A stretch of 64,000 nt of DNA from Enterococcaceae bacterium. GTDB lineage: Bacteria > Bacillota > Bacilli > Lactobacillales > Enterococcaceae. How positions within the stretch are numbered: the first letter of the stretch is position 1; every line of letters starts with the position of its first letter. This document shows, piece after piece, positions 57,101 through 64,000 of this stretch. A program made the position numbers and the translations under genes. Location: contig JALCOL010000001.1 of assembly GCA_022649665.1 (NCBI GenBank), forward strand, positions 62,001-126,000, given 5' to 3'. The notes under the pieces are model-generated. The model searched no databases, was not told the origin of the DNA, and saw only the letters and a program-made list of their open reading frames with translations.

Positions 57101-58432
57101 TTAGTCGGCGCGCAGAGCAGCCATCGTGATGTAATTATACGGCTGATTGAAGTGCGGCAGAAAGAAGATGTCCAGCAATTTCAATTTATCGATCGTCACT
57201 CGTTCTTCGATCGCAAGCGAGAACATGTGGATCAGCATCGAGATGTCTTCGTGAGAAGCAAGCTGGGCGCCGACGATCCGGCGCGAAGAGGCTTCATAGA
57301 CGATGCGGATCTTGACTTTTTCATTTTCATGCATAAAGCCTGGTCGCTGAAGATCTTCATAATCTGTGTGTTTGACGACGATTCCGGCCTTTTCAGCCGC
57401 CTCGACAGAAAGCCCAGTCGCGATCATGTTGAGGCCGTAGATCGAGATCCCGTTCGAACCTTGAACCCCGGGGGACTCGACCGGCGTGCCGCCGATATTG
57501 AAGCCGGCAATGATGCCCGAACGCACCGCGTTAGAAGCGAGCGCGATATACGTTGTTTTTTCAAGCGCGTTGGAATAGATCGTCGCGCAGTCGCCGATCG
57601 CATAGACATCGGGATCGCTGGTTTTTTGATGGCGATCCACCAAATAGGCGCCGTTGCTGAAAGTTTCCAGATGTTCTTTGCCGAGCGCGCTGTTCGGCAG
57701 AAAGCCGATCGCATTGATCACCATGTCAACGGGATATTCGCCTTTAGTCGTCACGATCGCTTCGACGTTCTCGCGGCCTTTGTACTCTTTAGCAAGTTCG
57801 CCGTAATGGAGCTCGATTCCGTGAGCTGCTAAATTTTGATCCATGTCGTCGGTAAACCATTTATCATAGTAGTTCGGCAAACTGCGGTCGGCTGCATCAA
57901 AAAGCAGGACTTTTTTTCCGCGCCGTTGAGCCGCTTCAGCGATTTCGACGCCAATATAGCCGGCCCCGACGACGGCGACAGTTTTGATTTCTTCATTGGC
58001 CAACTCGTGATCGACCGCCTGACCTTCTTGGAAAAGCTTCAAAAAGTGGATATGGTTCAAATCGCGTCCCGGTATTTTTGGAGAGATCGGAATCGAACCG
58101 GTCGCAAGGATCAATTTATCATAACTTTGGGTAAAAGTTTCGCCGGACTCGGCCTGACAATACACTTCTTGTTTTGTGAAGTCGATACTGTCAACGCTCG
58201 TTGCCATATGGACTTGCGCCCCCTTGGCGGTAAAATTGCCTTCGTTCGTATAAAACAATCCTTCGTAGGAATCGATCTGCCGGCCGACCCAGAGTGCTGT
58301 TCCGCACCCCAAATAGCTTAAATTCGTATTGCGATCGATCATAACGACTTGTTGATCCGAAAAATTATCGAGCAGCGTATTGGCTGCGGCGATTCCTGCA
58401 TGATTGGCACCGATGATTACTGTTTTTGTCAT
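57101..58432 (-). CDS. nox: FAD-dependent NADH oxidase/CoA-disulfide reductase family (Nox-like)
   Basis: A 443-residue flavoprotein closely resembling water-forming Nox of enterococci in length and layout: an N-terminal FAD site (VVIIGANHAGIAAA-like, with H11), redox-active single Cys43 in SYLGCGTALWVG, the NAD site VAVVGAGYIGVEIAEAA near 155, FAD-contacting YAIGDCATI and the C-terminal dimer motif FFLPHFNQPYNYI. Nox regenerates NAD+ using oxygen; CoA-disulfide or CoA-persulfide reductases share the fold. GGAGGGAG precedes ATG 58432. The neighbouring CstR-like operon makes the persulfide activity worth considering. Confidence 0.85.
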   Translation of the reverse strand: MTKTVIIGANHAGIAAANTLLDNFSDQQVVMIDRNTNLSYLGCGTALWVGRQIDSYEGLFYTNEGNFTAKGAQVHMATSVDSIDFTKQEVYCQAESGETFTQSYDKLILATGSIPISPKIPGRDLNHIHFLKLFQEGQAVDHELANEEIKTVAVVGAGYIGVEIAEAAQRRGKKVLLFDAADRSLPNYYDKWFTDDMDQNLAAHGIELHYGELAKEYKGRENVEAIVTTKGEYPVDMVINAIGFLPNSALGKEHLETFSNGAYLVDRHQKTSDPDVYAIGDCATIYSNALEKTTYIALASNAVRSGIIAGFNIGGTPVESPGVQGSNGISIYGLNMIATGLSVEAAEKAGIVVKHTDYEDLQRPGFMHENEKVKIRIVYEASSRRIVGAQLASHEDISMLIHMFSLAIEERVTIDKLKLLDIFFLPHFNQPYNYITMAALRAD

Positions 58433-58479
58433 TGTTCTCCCTCCAATTTCAACTCGTGTGAAATGAAAACGCTCTATTC

Positions 58480-58508
58480 ATTTTAGAATAATTTTAATGT
58501 GTACGCAA
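58480..58508 (-). promoter_or_regulatory. Promoter of the nox-like gene, with cre-like site downstream
   Basis: On the minus strand: TTGCGT (58503-58508), a 17-bp spacer and TAAAAT (58480-58485). TGAAAACGCTCTAT on the plus strand (about 58463-58476) matches the cre consensus except at the end. Confidence 0.55.
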
Positions 58509-58547
58509 CTTGAAATGGAGGAATTTGAAAATAAATTTAAATAACGT

Positions 58548-59090
58548 TTATGATTCCGCAGATTGGATCGTGCGGCGGGCTAAAATGCGTCCCAAAATAA
58601 AAGCACCGATCACTTGCATGATCGATTTTACGATGATTTGACCGATGATCGCTGCAGGGACCGCGGACCAGGGTAAAAACCCAGCGCCTAAAGGACTTAG
58701 ACCGATCAAAACGAAAATCGTCGAATCGAGAGTTCCGCCGAACAAGCCGCTGATCGCGACTCGCCAAGCCATCGAAAGATTTAAACGGGAGTAGATCTCG
58801 GTATCAGTCGTTTCAGAAACACAAAAAGAAACGGCAGAGGCTGCGACAATCAAAAGCGTGTCGCCGAGCGCTTTGGAGATCACGGCTGAAAGGATCAAAG
58901 CGGTCAAGATGCAAAGATAAGTTTTGTTGCGGCCGATCCGGTTTTGAACAAGATCGCGAAGTACAAAGGTCGCACCGACGATGAATGTACCGGCGGGAAC
59001 GAGGAAGATCCCCAAATGCAGGGGTTGGATGGACGCCGTGATGACATTGGCACCGACGATCGAAATGAGATAAGCGAGGATACGCAGCAT
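58548..59090 (-). CDS. VUT family queuosine precursor transporter (YhhQ-like)
   Basis: A 180-residue membrane protein with about six helices, of the COG1738 (YhhQ/VUT) family that imports preQ0 or preQ1. Family features: IVGANVITASI, VGATFVLRDLVQNRIGR and SGLFGGTLDSTIFVLIG. It sits 16 bp after queC with AAGGAGA before the ATG. The pairing of queC and queF with an importer, without queD or queE in view, points to salvage combined with late synthesis steps. Confidence 0.87.
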   Translation of the reverse strand: MLRILAYLISIVGANVITASIQPLHLGIFLVPAGTFIVGATFVLRDLVQNRIGRNKTYLCILTALILSAVISKALGDTLLIVAASAVSFCVSETTDTEIYSRLNLSMAWRVAISGLFGGTLDSTIFVLIGLSPLGAGFLPWSAVPAAIIGQIIVKSIMQVIGAFILGRILARRTIQSAES

Positions 59091-59106
59091 AAGTAAATTC
59101 TCCTTT

Positions 59107-59775
59107 TTATAAGTTGGTCTGCCGTGCTTTTTTGGCTAAATATTTTTCAAGTCCGCGTTTACGAAGTTTACAGGAGGGGCACTCGCCGCAGCCGTCGCCT
59201 TGGATGCCGTTGTAGCAAGTCAACGTTTCAGTGCGGACGTAATCGAGGACGCCGAGCGTATCGGACATTTCCCAAACTTCCGATTTATCGAGCCACATCA
59301 AAGGTGTGTCGATCACCAGCGTATCATCAAGCGCCAAGTTGAGCGAAAGATTGAGCGACTGGATAAAATTGAAGCGGCAGTCCGGATAACCGCTGAAGTC
59401 GGCTTGGCTGACACCGGTCACGAGATGCTTGGCGCCGATCTGGCGCGCTAAAATCCCGGCAAACGATAGAAACAGCAAGTTGCGCCCCGGGACGAACGTA
59501 TTCGGCAGATCGCCGTTTTCGCCGGCTTTCACTGGGATCGTGGTTCGCGTCAAAGCGTTCGGTGCCAGCTGGTTCAAAAGATCCATATTGAGAAGATGCT
59601 GTTTGACACCTTGCTCAGCCGCGATTTTTTTCGCACACTCGATCTCGCGAGCGTGGCGCTGGCCATAATCGAATGTGACGACTTCAACCTCTAAAAAGTG
59701 CTTTTTTGCCCAAAACAGGCAAGTGGTACTGTCTTGACCGCCGCTGAAGACGATCAATGCTTTTTCTTTTTTCAT
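59107..59775 (-). CDS. queC: 7-cyano-7-deazaguanine synthase QueC
   Basis: A 222-residue ATP-dependent enzyme making preQ0 from carboxydeazaguanine and ammonia. The PP-loop SGGQDSTT is at 11-18. The zinc-binding cluster is C-x8-C-x2-C-x2-C in [20 protein letters not shown] near the C-terminus. [11 protein letters not shown] and [15 protein letters not shown] are also typical. AAAGGAAC precedes ATG 59775. Downstream of queF, with a terminator-like hairpin between the two. Confidence 0.95.
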   Translation of the reverse strand: MKKEKALIVFSGGQDSTTCLFWAKKHFLEVEVVTFDYGQRHAREIECAKKIAAEQGVKQHLLNMDLLNQLAPNALTRTTIPVKAGENGDLPNTFVPGRNLLFLSFAGILARQIGAKHLVTGVSQADFSGYPDCRFNFIQSLNLSLNLALDDTLVIDTPLMWLDKSEVWEMSDTLGVLDYVRTETLTCYNGIQGDGCGECPSCKLRKRGLEKYLAKKARQTNL

Positions 59776-59791
59776 TTTTCTGTTCCTTTCG

Positions 59792-59836
59792 AATAAAAAA
59801 GGACGATCCGCTAAGAAACGGCTCGCCCTTTCTTAG
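59792..59836 (-). terminator. Terminator-like hairpin between queF and queC, with competing alternative stem
   Basis: On the minus strand, AAAGGGCGAGCCG pairs with CGGATCGTCCTTT (one mismatch, one G-U), followed by TTTATTCG: a terminator. An alternative stem CTAAGAAA/TTTCTTAG (59811-59818, 59829-59836) overlaps it and would exclude it. Confidence 0.55.
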
Positions 59837-59866
59837 TTTTTTAACGATGGTCGCTAAGAACATCGA

Positions 59867-60361
59867 TTATCGGTTGTCTATTTTTTCGGGGTATAGATCA
59901 TGGTTCATCAAACGATATTCTGCCATCTCGGTAAATTTCGACTCGGGGCGCCCCCAATTGCACCACGGGTCGATCGAGAGGCCGCCGCGCGGCGTAAATT
60001 TTCCCCAGACCTCGATATAGCGGGGATGCAAAAGCTCGATCAGATCGTTCATGATGATGTTGACGCAGTCTTCATGGAAATCGCCATGATTGCGGAAACT
60101 GAATAAATAAAGTTTCAGCGACTTGCTTTCGACGAGGCGCTCATCAGGGATATAAGATAAATAGATCGTTGCAAAATCCGGCTGGCCGGTGATCGGGCAC
60201 AAACTTGTAAATTCGGGACAATTGAACTTGACGAAATAGTCGCGTTCTTGATGCAGATTTTTTACGGCTTCCAAAAGTTCCGGTGCGTAATCAGTCGGAT
60301 ATTTAGTTTTTTGATTTCCCAAAAGCGTCAGTTCATCTAGGCTTTCTTCTTTTCTGGACAT
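59867..60361 (-). CDS. queF: NADPH-dependent 7-cyano-7-deazaguanine reductase QueF
   Basis: A 164-residue unimodular QueF, which reduces preQ0 to preQ1. Catalytic Cys55 ([10 protein letters not shown]) matches Cys55 of Bacillus QueF; the NADPH-site [20 protein letters not shown] and [15 protein letters not shown] follow. GGAGGAAA precedes ATG 60361. Its leader carries a preQ1-I riboswitch with a terminator, a feedback loop on the enzyme's own product. Confidence 0.96.
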   Translation of the reverse strand: MSRKEESLDELTLLGNQKTKYPTDYAPELLEAVKNLHQERDYFVKFNCPEFTSLCPITGQPDFATIYLSYIPDERLVESKSLKLYLFSFRNHGDFHEDCVNIIMNDLIELLHPRYIEVWGKFTPRGGLSIDPWCNWGRPESKFTEMAEYRLMNHDLYPEKIDNR

Positions 60362-60384
60362 CGTTTTCCTCCTATCAGCAGAAA

Positions 60385-60416
60385 CAAAAAAGCCATGCCG
60401 CTATGCGGACATGGCT
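60385..60416 (-). terminator. Riboswitch expression-platform terminator of queF leader
   Basis: On the minus strand, AGCCATGTCCGC...GCGGCATGGCT stem with ATA loop followed by six T, located 20 nt downstream of the preQ1-I aptamer and 24 bp before the queF start. Confidence 0.85.
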
Positions 60417-60435
60417 GAGTCAGTCAAATTCATCA

Positions 60436-60469
60436 CATAGTTTTTTATAGAGGGTAGCTACTACCTCTT
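60436..60469 (-). ncRNA. preQ1-I riboswitch aptamer upstream of queF
   Basis: The minus strand reads AGAGGTAGTAGCTACCCTCT followed by ATAAAAAACTATG. This matches the preQ1-I consensus: an AGAGG P1 strand, a short loop, the CCCTCT partner and the A-rich tail AUAAAAAACUA that folds back as an H-type pseudoknot. With preQ1 bound, the downstream terminator would form and shut off queF (and queC and the transporter). Confidence 0.93.
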
Positions 60470-60480
60470 GGAACACTTGC

Positions 60481-60509
60481 ATTATAAAAGAGAACTGCTC
60501 CACCGTCAA
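60481..60509 (-). promoter_or_regulatory. Promoter of the queF transcript
   Basis: On the minus strand: TTGACG (60504-60509), a 17-bp spacer and TATAAT (60481-60486), placing the transcript start a few bases before the aptamer. Confidence 0.85.
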
Positions 60510-60517
60510 TGAAAATT

Positions 60518-60868
60518 TTATTGAAAATCTTTCCGGTATTGAAGAAACATGTAAACGTCCCCGGCAAGAAAGGCGATCGCATACTTATAAACGAAAAATT
60601 GATTCATCAAATAATCCTTTGGAAAAATCGTGTCGCAGATAAAGATCGCGATCAAAACGGTAAATGCCCAATTTTTATAATAGCCGTTGGTCCGTTCGTC
60701 AGCGGCACCTAATTTGCGGATGAAAAAAAATATACCGACAAGCGCGGCGAGGAGTAGGAGCATCGCACTCCCGACAAAAATATTCCAGTGCAGCGAACTG
60801 GCCTGTGCCCATTCTTTCAGCGGGTAGAACAAAGCATTCGGGATATCGGCGAGTGAGCGGATTTTCAT
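60518..60868 (-). CDS. Hypothetical membrane protein (116 aa) paired with XRE regulator
   Basis: Three predicted TM helices (about 28-50, 66-83, 89-108) after an amphipathic N-terminus. No family recognised with confidence; similar 'XRE + small membrane protein' pairs (DUF2178-like) are common in Firmicutes. Its ATG overlaps the stop of the XRE gene (4 bp), so translation is coupled. The queF promoter lies just beyond its 3' end. Confidence 0.72.
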   Translation of the reverse strand: MKIRSLADIPNALFYPLKEWAQASSLHWNIFVGSAMLLLLAALVGIFFFIRKLGAADERTNGYYKNWAFTVLIAIFICDTIFPKDYLMNQFFVYKYAIAFLAGDVYMFLQYRKDFQ

Positions 60869-61098
60869 AAGTTGTCATTTCCTTTCTGATATTGAAATAA
60901 GTCAGTCAGCGGGACTTGGAAAAAATCGGCCAGCCGAAAAGCCAAGAGAAGGGTCGGCACATAGTTTCCTTTTTCCATAACAAAGATCGTCTGTTTGGAA
61001 ACGCCGACGCGCTCTGCCAGCTCTTGCTGAGTCAAGCGCTTCAAGACGCGGTGTTCGTAAACAGTATTGTCGATCGAGTCGCCGAAGTCTTTTTTCAT
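60865..61098 (-). CDS. XRE family HTH regulator (77 aa)
   Basis: A compact Cro/C1-type regulator: LKRLTQQELAERVGVSKQTIFVMEKGNYVPTLLLAFRLADFFQVPLTDLF is a textbook helix-turn-helix with dimerising C-end, broken here only by the reader's convenience (segments about residues 20-38 and 39-70). The start is ATG 61098 with GAGGTGAT 6 bases upstream. Likely autoregulates with the overlapping membrane-protein gene. Divergent from the ABC export locus. Confidence 0.85.
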   Translation of the reverse strand: MKKDFGDSIDNTVYEHRVLKRLTQQELAERVGVSKQTIFVMEKGNYVPTLLLAFRLADFFQVPLTDLFQYQKGNDNL

Positions 61099-61272
61099 TG
61101 GGATCACCTCAATGGTTATTATAAAATAAAGTTTGCTATAAGTAAAGTATATTTATATTTATTAAATGTAAAGATATATATGAAATGCAGAAATTATCGG
61201 GAAACACGCCGAAAAGATGATATACTATTAATAAAAACATAAGTTTTGAACAAAAAAGGAGGCGATTCGCCA

Positions 61273-61995
61273 GTGGAATTAGTGCTCAAAGATGTGACAA
61301 AGAAATTCGACGAGAAAGTTATTTTTGATCAAGCCAGCTATACTTTTGAAAAAGGAAAGATCTATGGTCTCTTAGGACGGAACGGTTCGGGGAAGACGAC
61401 GCTTTTTAATTGCATTTCACGCAACTTGTCGATCGATTCCGGTGAGATCGCGCTGCAAGAAGGAGACGTGCTGGAGCCGGACTATCCGGATACCGATATC
61501 GGGTATGTCTATACCACGCCGCATCTGCCGGCTTTCATGACGGCAGCGGAATTCGTCAAATTTTTTATTGAGATCAACCGCGAACGCATATCATCTCCGC
61601 TCGCTCCGCAAGAATATTTAACACAAGTCGGGATCGAGCCGGAAGATCAGAACCGCTTGTTGAAAGACTTTTCACACGGGATGAGAAACAAAGTCCAGAT
61701 GCTTGTCACGTTTCTTGTCCATCCGCCGGTCATGCTTTTGGATGAACCGTTGACAAGTTTCGATGTCGTCGCGGCGCATGAGATGAAAGAAATGATCCTT
61801 GATCTGCGGAAAGACTCAGTCATCATTTTCTCGACGCATATTTTGCAGCTGGCACAAGACTTGTGTGATGAGATCGTGCTTTTGCATCATCAAAAGCTCC
61901 AGCCGGTCGATGCTTCCAGGATCCACGACAAAGATTTTGAAGAAGAAGTGATCGCGCTGCTGACCGACGGAAAAGAGGCGGCGAATGAAAGCTGA
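61273..61995 (+). CDS. ABC transporter ATP-binding protein
   Basis: A 240-residue ATPase. Walker A GRNGSGKTT near 32-40, a divergent signature region DFSHGMRNKVQM (SHGMR in place of LSGGQ), Walker B VMLLDEPLTSFD and the switch His in FSTHILQLAQ. The GTG at 61273 is chosen: AAGGAGG lies 10 bases upstream, while the TTG at 61246 precedes that site. The 3' end overlaps the permease gene by 11 bp, showing coupling. Probably a peptide, antibiotic or lipid exporter; substrate unknown. Confidence 0.85.
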   Translation: MELVLKDVTKKFDEKVIFDQASYTFEKGKIYGLLGRNGSGKTTLFNCISRNLSIDSGEIALQEGDVLEPDYPDTDIGYVYTTPHLPAFMTAAEFVKFFIEINRERISSPLAPQEYLTQVGIEPEDQNRLLKDFSHGMRNKVQMLVTFLVHPPVMLLDEPLTSFDVVAAHEMKEMILDLRKDSVIIFSTHILQLAQDLCDEIVLLHHQKLQPVDASRIHDKDFEEEVIALLTDGKEAANES

Positions 61996-63643
61996 TATTT
62001 TGAGGCGCAGCTACTGGCGACAAGCTTTTCACCAGTCGTGGGAAAAACAGCAGGTCGCTCTTTTTGAAAAAATGAATGGGATGCTTTATTTTTTGCGCAA
62101 GATCCCTTGGCTTGGAAAAAAGATCCCGCTGAAAATTTTCGCCGATGAAGATACGAAAACGGTTCTTTTTTGGTTTGTGGCCGCATTCAGCTTGCTGACA
62201 CAGATCATATTCAAATTTATCTGGCTGTTCGGCTTGTCTTTTCTGGCAAAAGCACTCAGCAGCGGATTTTCGGTTTTTCCCGTTCCCAAGCACCTTTCAC
62301 TGGCGGACGGTTTTTCAGTTTGGGTGATCTGGTTTGCGCTTTGGTGGATGGTCATGAATGGCATGACCGATCAGATGGATCAAAAGGAGTTGGCATTTGC
62401 GCGGAACTTTGCACTGTCGCCGACGGTCTTTTTAAAAAATACAGCGATCGTCAACTGCTGCTACCAGATGATCTATTATTTGCCGGCCTTGCTGGTTTAT
62501 GCGATCTTGTTCCGCAATCCCTTTTATTTGCTGAACGGGATGCTTCTTTATTTAGGAGGGTACCTCTTCGGTTTATGGGCGACCCGTGTGTTTTACATCC
62601 GAAAATTCACGCACCGGACCGCATTTTTTATCGGCTACTCGTTAGTGATGCTGGGGCTTGCGATCGGCGGAGCTTTTTCGGGAGCAGCATATTATTTTTC
62701 GGTCGTTTTTCGGAATTTTCTGCTCTTTCCGTTTCTTTTGGCAGCAGTGGTCTTGCTTTTGACGCGTCTGGGCAAATTCAAAAAAGAAAATGAGTATTTG
62801 CATTACCGCGTGGAAAAAGGAAATATCGCCGAAGCCGCGCTGGTGAATGTAAAAAATCAGGGGTATTTTGCAACGGGCGTTGAGATGCAGAAAAAATTGA
62901 CATTGACTGATGCGGCGATCCCTGCCAAATACACCGGCAGCCAGTATCTGAATGCCCTTTTATTTGCGCGCTACCGCCCGATGCTTTACGCTGGGATGAA
63001 GCGCCGCGTGGCGGGGCTGCTTGCCGCAGTCGTGCTCGCGATCATTTTAGGTATTTTGGCGCGCCGCGCGGTCGCTCAAAAAGAATTGTTGGAAATTGTG
63101 ACGATGATCTTGCCGCTTTTATTCTTTGTTTTTTATCTGCTTGGCTACGGGAAAAAGATCGTACAGATGGTGTTCGTCAATTGCGACATCGCGATGCTTT
63201 ACTATCCTTTTTACCGCGAACCGCGCGCGATCATCAATGGATTTTTATTTCGTTTCAAAAAAACCGTGCAGTATAATGCAGTGCTCGCGCTTGGGGTCTG
63301 GCTGATCTTTGCTGCTTTCGGCATCGCCAGCGGAAATCGGCTGCCATTGACATTTTACGGTGTATTGACGATTTTGCTCGTCGCTTTGATGCTTTTGTTC
63401 AGTTTTCATGAACTGTTCATCTATTATATACTGCAGCCGTTTACGAGTGATATGGAAGTCGTCAATCCGATCTATCGAATCGTTTCGGGGGCATTGTACT
63501 GGATCTCCTACATCAATACCCAGATCCATACCAGCGGCTTTACGTACTCGCTGATCATCTCGGCGGTCGTTTTCGTTTATTTCGGGGTCGGAATGGTCTT
63601 TTTGTACCGCAAAGCCCCGCAAACATTTAAAATCAAAAATTGA
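61985..63643 (+). CDS. Large ABC-2-like permease (552 aa)
   Basis: A membrane protein with two bundles of hydrophobic helices (about six at 55-275 and six at 330-545) joined by a soluble segment (about 275-330), so it may be a single-chain equivalent of a permease dimer. No precise family recognised. The N-terminus is cytosolic and basic (RRSYWRQAFHQSW). It overlaps the ATPase gene by 11 bp and is followed 18 bp later by a second ATPase, hence one export system or two ATPases sharing it. Confidence 0.78.
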   Translation: MKADILRRSYWRQAFHQSWEKQQVALFEKMNGMLYFLRKIPWLGKKIPLKIFADEDTKTVLFWFVAAFSLLTQIIFKFIWLFGLSFLAKALSSGFSVFPVPKHLSLADGFSVWVIWFALWWMVMNGMTDQMDQKELAFARNFALSPTVFLKNTAIVNCCYQMIYYLPALLVYAILFRNPFYLLNGMLLYLGGYLFGLWATRVFYIRKFTHRTAFFIGYSLVMLGLAIGGAFSGAAYYFSVVFRNFLLFPFLLAAVVLLLTRLGKFKKENEYLHYRVEKGNIAEAALVNVKNQGYFATGVEMQKKLTLTDAAIPAKYTGSQYLNALLFARYRPMLYAGMKRRVAGLLAAVVLAIILGILARRAVAQKELLEIVTMILPLLFFVFYLLGYGKKIVQMVFVNCDIAMLYYPFYREPRAIINGFLFRFKKTVQYNAVLALGVWLIFAAFGIASGNRLPLTFYGVLTILLVALMLLFSFHELFIYYILQPFTSDMEVVNPIYRIVSGALYWISYINTQIHTSGFTYSLIISAVVFVYFGVGMVFLYRKAPQTFKIKN

Positions 63644-63661
63644 TTCTTTGAGGAGGAAACT

Positions 63662-64000
63662 ATGTTAGAAGTCAAAGACCTTGTCAAACTGTTCGGCAGC
63701 TATCATGCCGTCGAACATTTGAGCTTTCAGATCGATGATGGTGAAATATTAGGGTTGATCGGTCAAAACGGTGCCGGCAAAACGACGACTTTTCGGTTGA
63801 TCTTGGATTTTTTGCGGCCCGATCACGGAGAAGTATTGTGGAATGGCAGTCATTTAGGGGCTGCTGAATACAATTTGATCGGCTATTTGCCGGAAGAACG
63901 CGGATTGTATCCGAAAGAAACGATCGAAGAGCAGCTCATTTACTTCGCCCGGCTGCGCGGCAAGACCAAAAAGGAAATCGAACCGAAAATCGATGAGTGG
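63662..64000 (+). CDS. ABC transporter ATP-binding protein, NatA-like (3' truncated by window)
   Basis: The first 113 codons of an ATPase: LEVKDLVKLFGSYHAVEHL, Walker A GQNGAGKTT near 39-47 and the Q-loop region IGYLPEERGLYPKETIEEQL, the ATG-PEERGLY pattern of NatA/YhaQ-type ABC exporters. GAGGAGG lies 6 bases before ATG 63662. The rest runs off the window. Likely partners with an ABC-2 permease further downstream (NatB/YhaP-like) or with the permease upstream. Confidence 0.87.
   Translation, partial: MLEVKDLVKLFGSYHAVEHLSFQIDDGEILGLIGQNGAGKTTTFRLILDFLRPDHGEVLWNGSHLGAAEYNLIGYLPEERGLYPKETIEEQLIYFARLRGKTKKEIEPKIDEW

Noticed and set aside
56597-57832. 411-codon plus-strand frame opposite the CsoR, nox and DsrE genes
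   Set aside because: Crosses promoters and two real genes on the other strand; basic, Phe-rich nonsense composition.
1-64000. CRISPR arrays, tRNA or rRNA genes, insertion sequences, prophage genes, attachment sites
   Set aside because: No regularly spaced repeats, cloverleaf-like or rRNA signature sequences, transposase DDE/HUH motifs or integrase genes were recognised on either strand.

Overview
The window looks like a chromosomal segment of a low-to-moderate GC Firmicute of the order Lactobacillales, most likely Enterococcus or a close relative. The grounds are AGGAGG-type ribosome binding sites, a wealth of PTS systems, a NapA-type Na+/H+ antiporter, a water-forming NADH oxidase type flavoprotein, RarA, HrtAB-like and BmrA-like ABC transporters and a preQ1-I riboswitch. 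The species cannot be fixed by reading alone. No rRNA, tRNA, CRISPR array, transposase, integrase or phage structural gene was seen.

Region 1 (1-23.3 kb) is fairly GC-rich core-like sequence: an aldo/keto reductase end, a NapA-like antiporter, a nucleobase/amidohydrolase operon (NCS2 permease, TauE-like permease, amidohydrolase) divergent from a Crp/Fnr regulator, an old-yellow-enzyme flavoprotein, a short MetE-like methyltransferase, an isochorismatase/esterase operon, an HrtBA-like ABC transporter, an AT-rich pocket (two small proteins and an Rrf2 regulator sharing a 36-bp palindrome), RarA, a glycosyltransferase plus GNAT/FemAB-like pair, an M20 deacylase, and an N-acetylmannosamine-type operon (RpiR regulator, NanE, PTS EIIBC and EIIA).

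Region 2 (about 23.3-44.06 kb) is clearly more AT-rich and holds three sugar or nucleoside catabolic modules, each with its own regulator. The first is RpiR, Gfo/Idh oxidoreductase, mannitol-type EIICB, HAD phosphatase, EIIA and ROK kinase. The second is DeoR, iron alcohol dehydrogenase, MtnA-like isomerase (frameshifted at a run of seven A), nucleoside phosphorylase, class II aldolase and APC permease, laid out like a (5'-deoxy)nucleoside-to-DHAP route. The third is a PRD/EIIA regulator, galactitol-type PTS A-B-C, a small membrane protein, a class II epimerase/aldolase, a class II ketose-bisphosphate aldolase, a TIM-like isomerase, a YjbQ protein and a ribulose-phosphate 3-epimerase. It reads as an acquired metabolic island.

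Region 3 (44.1-64 kb) returns to core-like composition: a YkcB/YkcC/GtrA surface glycosylation operon, DUF2975 plus XRE pair, Nudix plus PLD-helicase-DUF3427 pair, a DUF915 secreted hydrolase, a MarR-controlled multidrug ABC exporter, a CsoR/CstR-like repressor with a DsrE protein, NADH oxidase, a queuosine set (queF, queC, VUT transporter) under a preQ1-I riboswitch, an XRE/membrane protein pair and an ABC export locus cut by the window end.

A mosaic intergenic repeat occurs at about 1.9, 8.0 and 56.2 kb, with fragments near 0.37, 19.5 and 57.0 kb. It is often joined to terminator hairpins that share a GTGACA/TGTCAC core.
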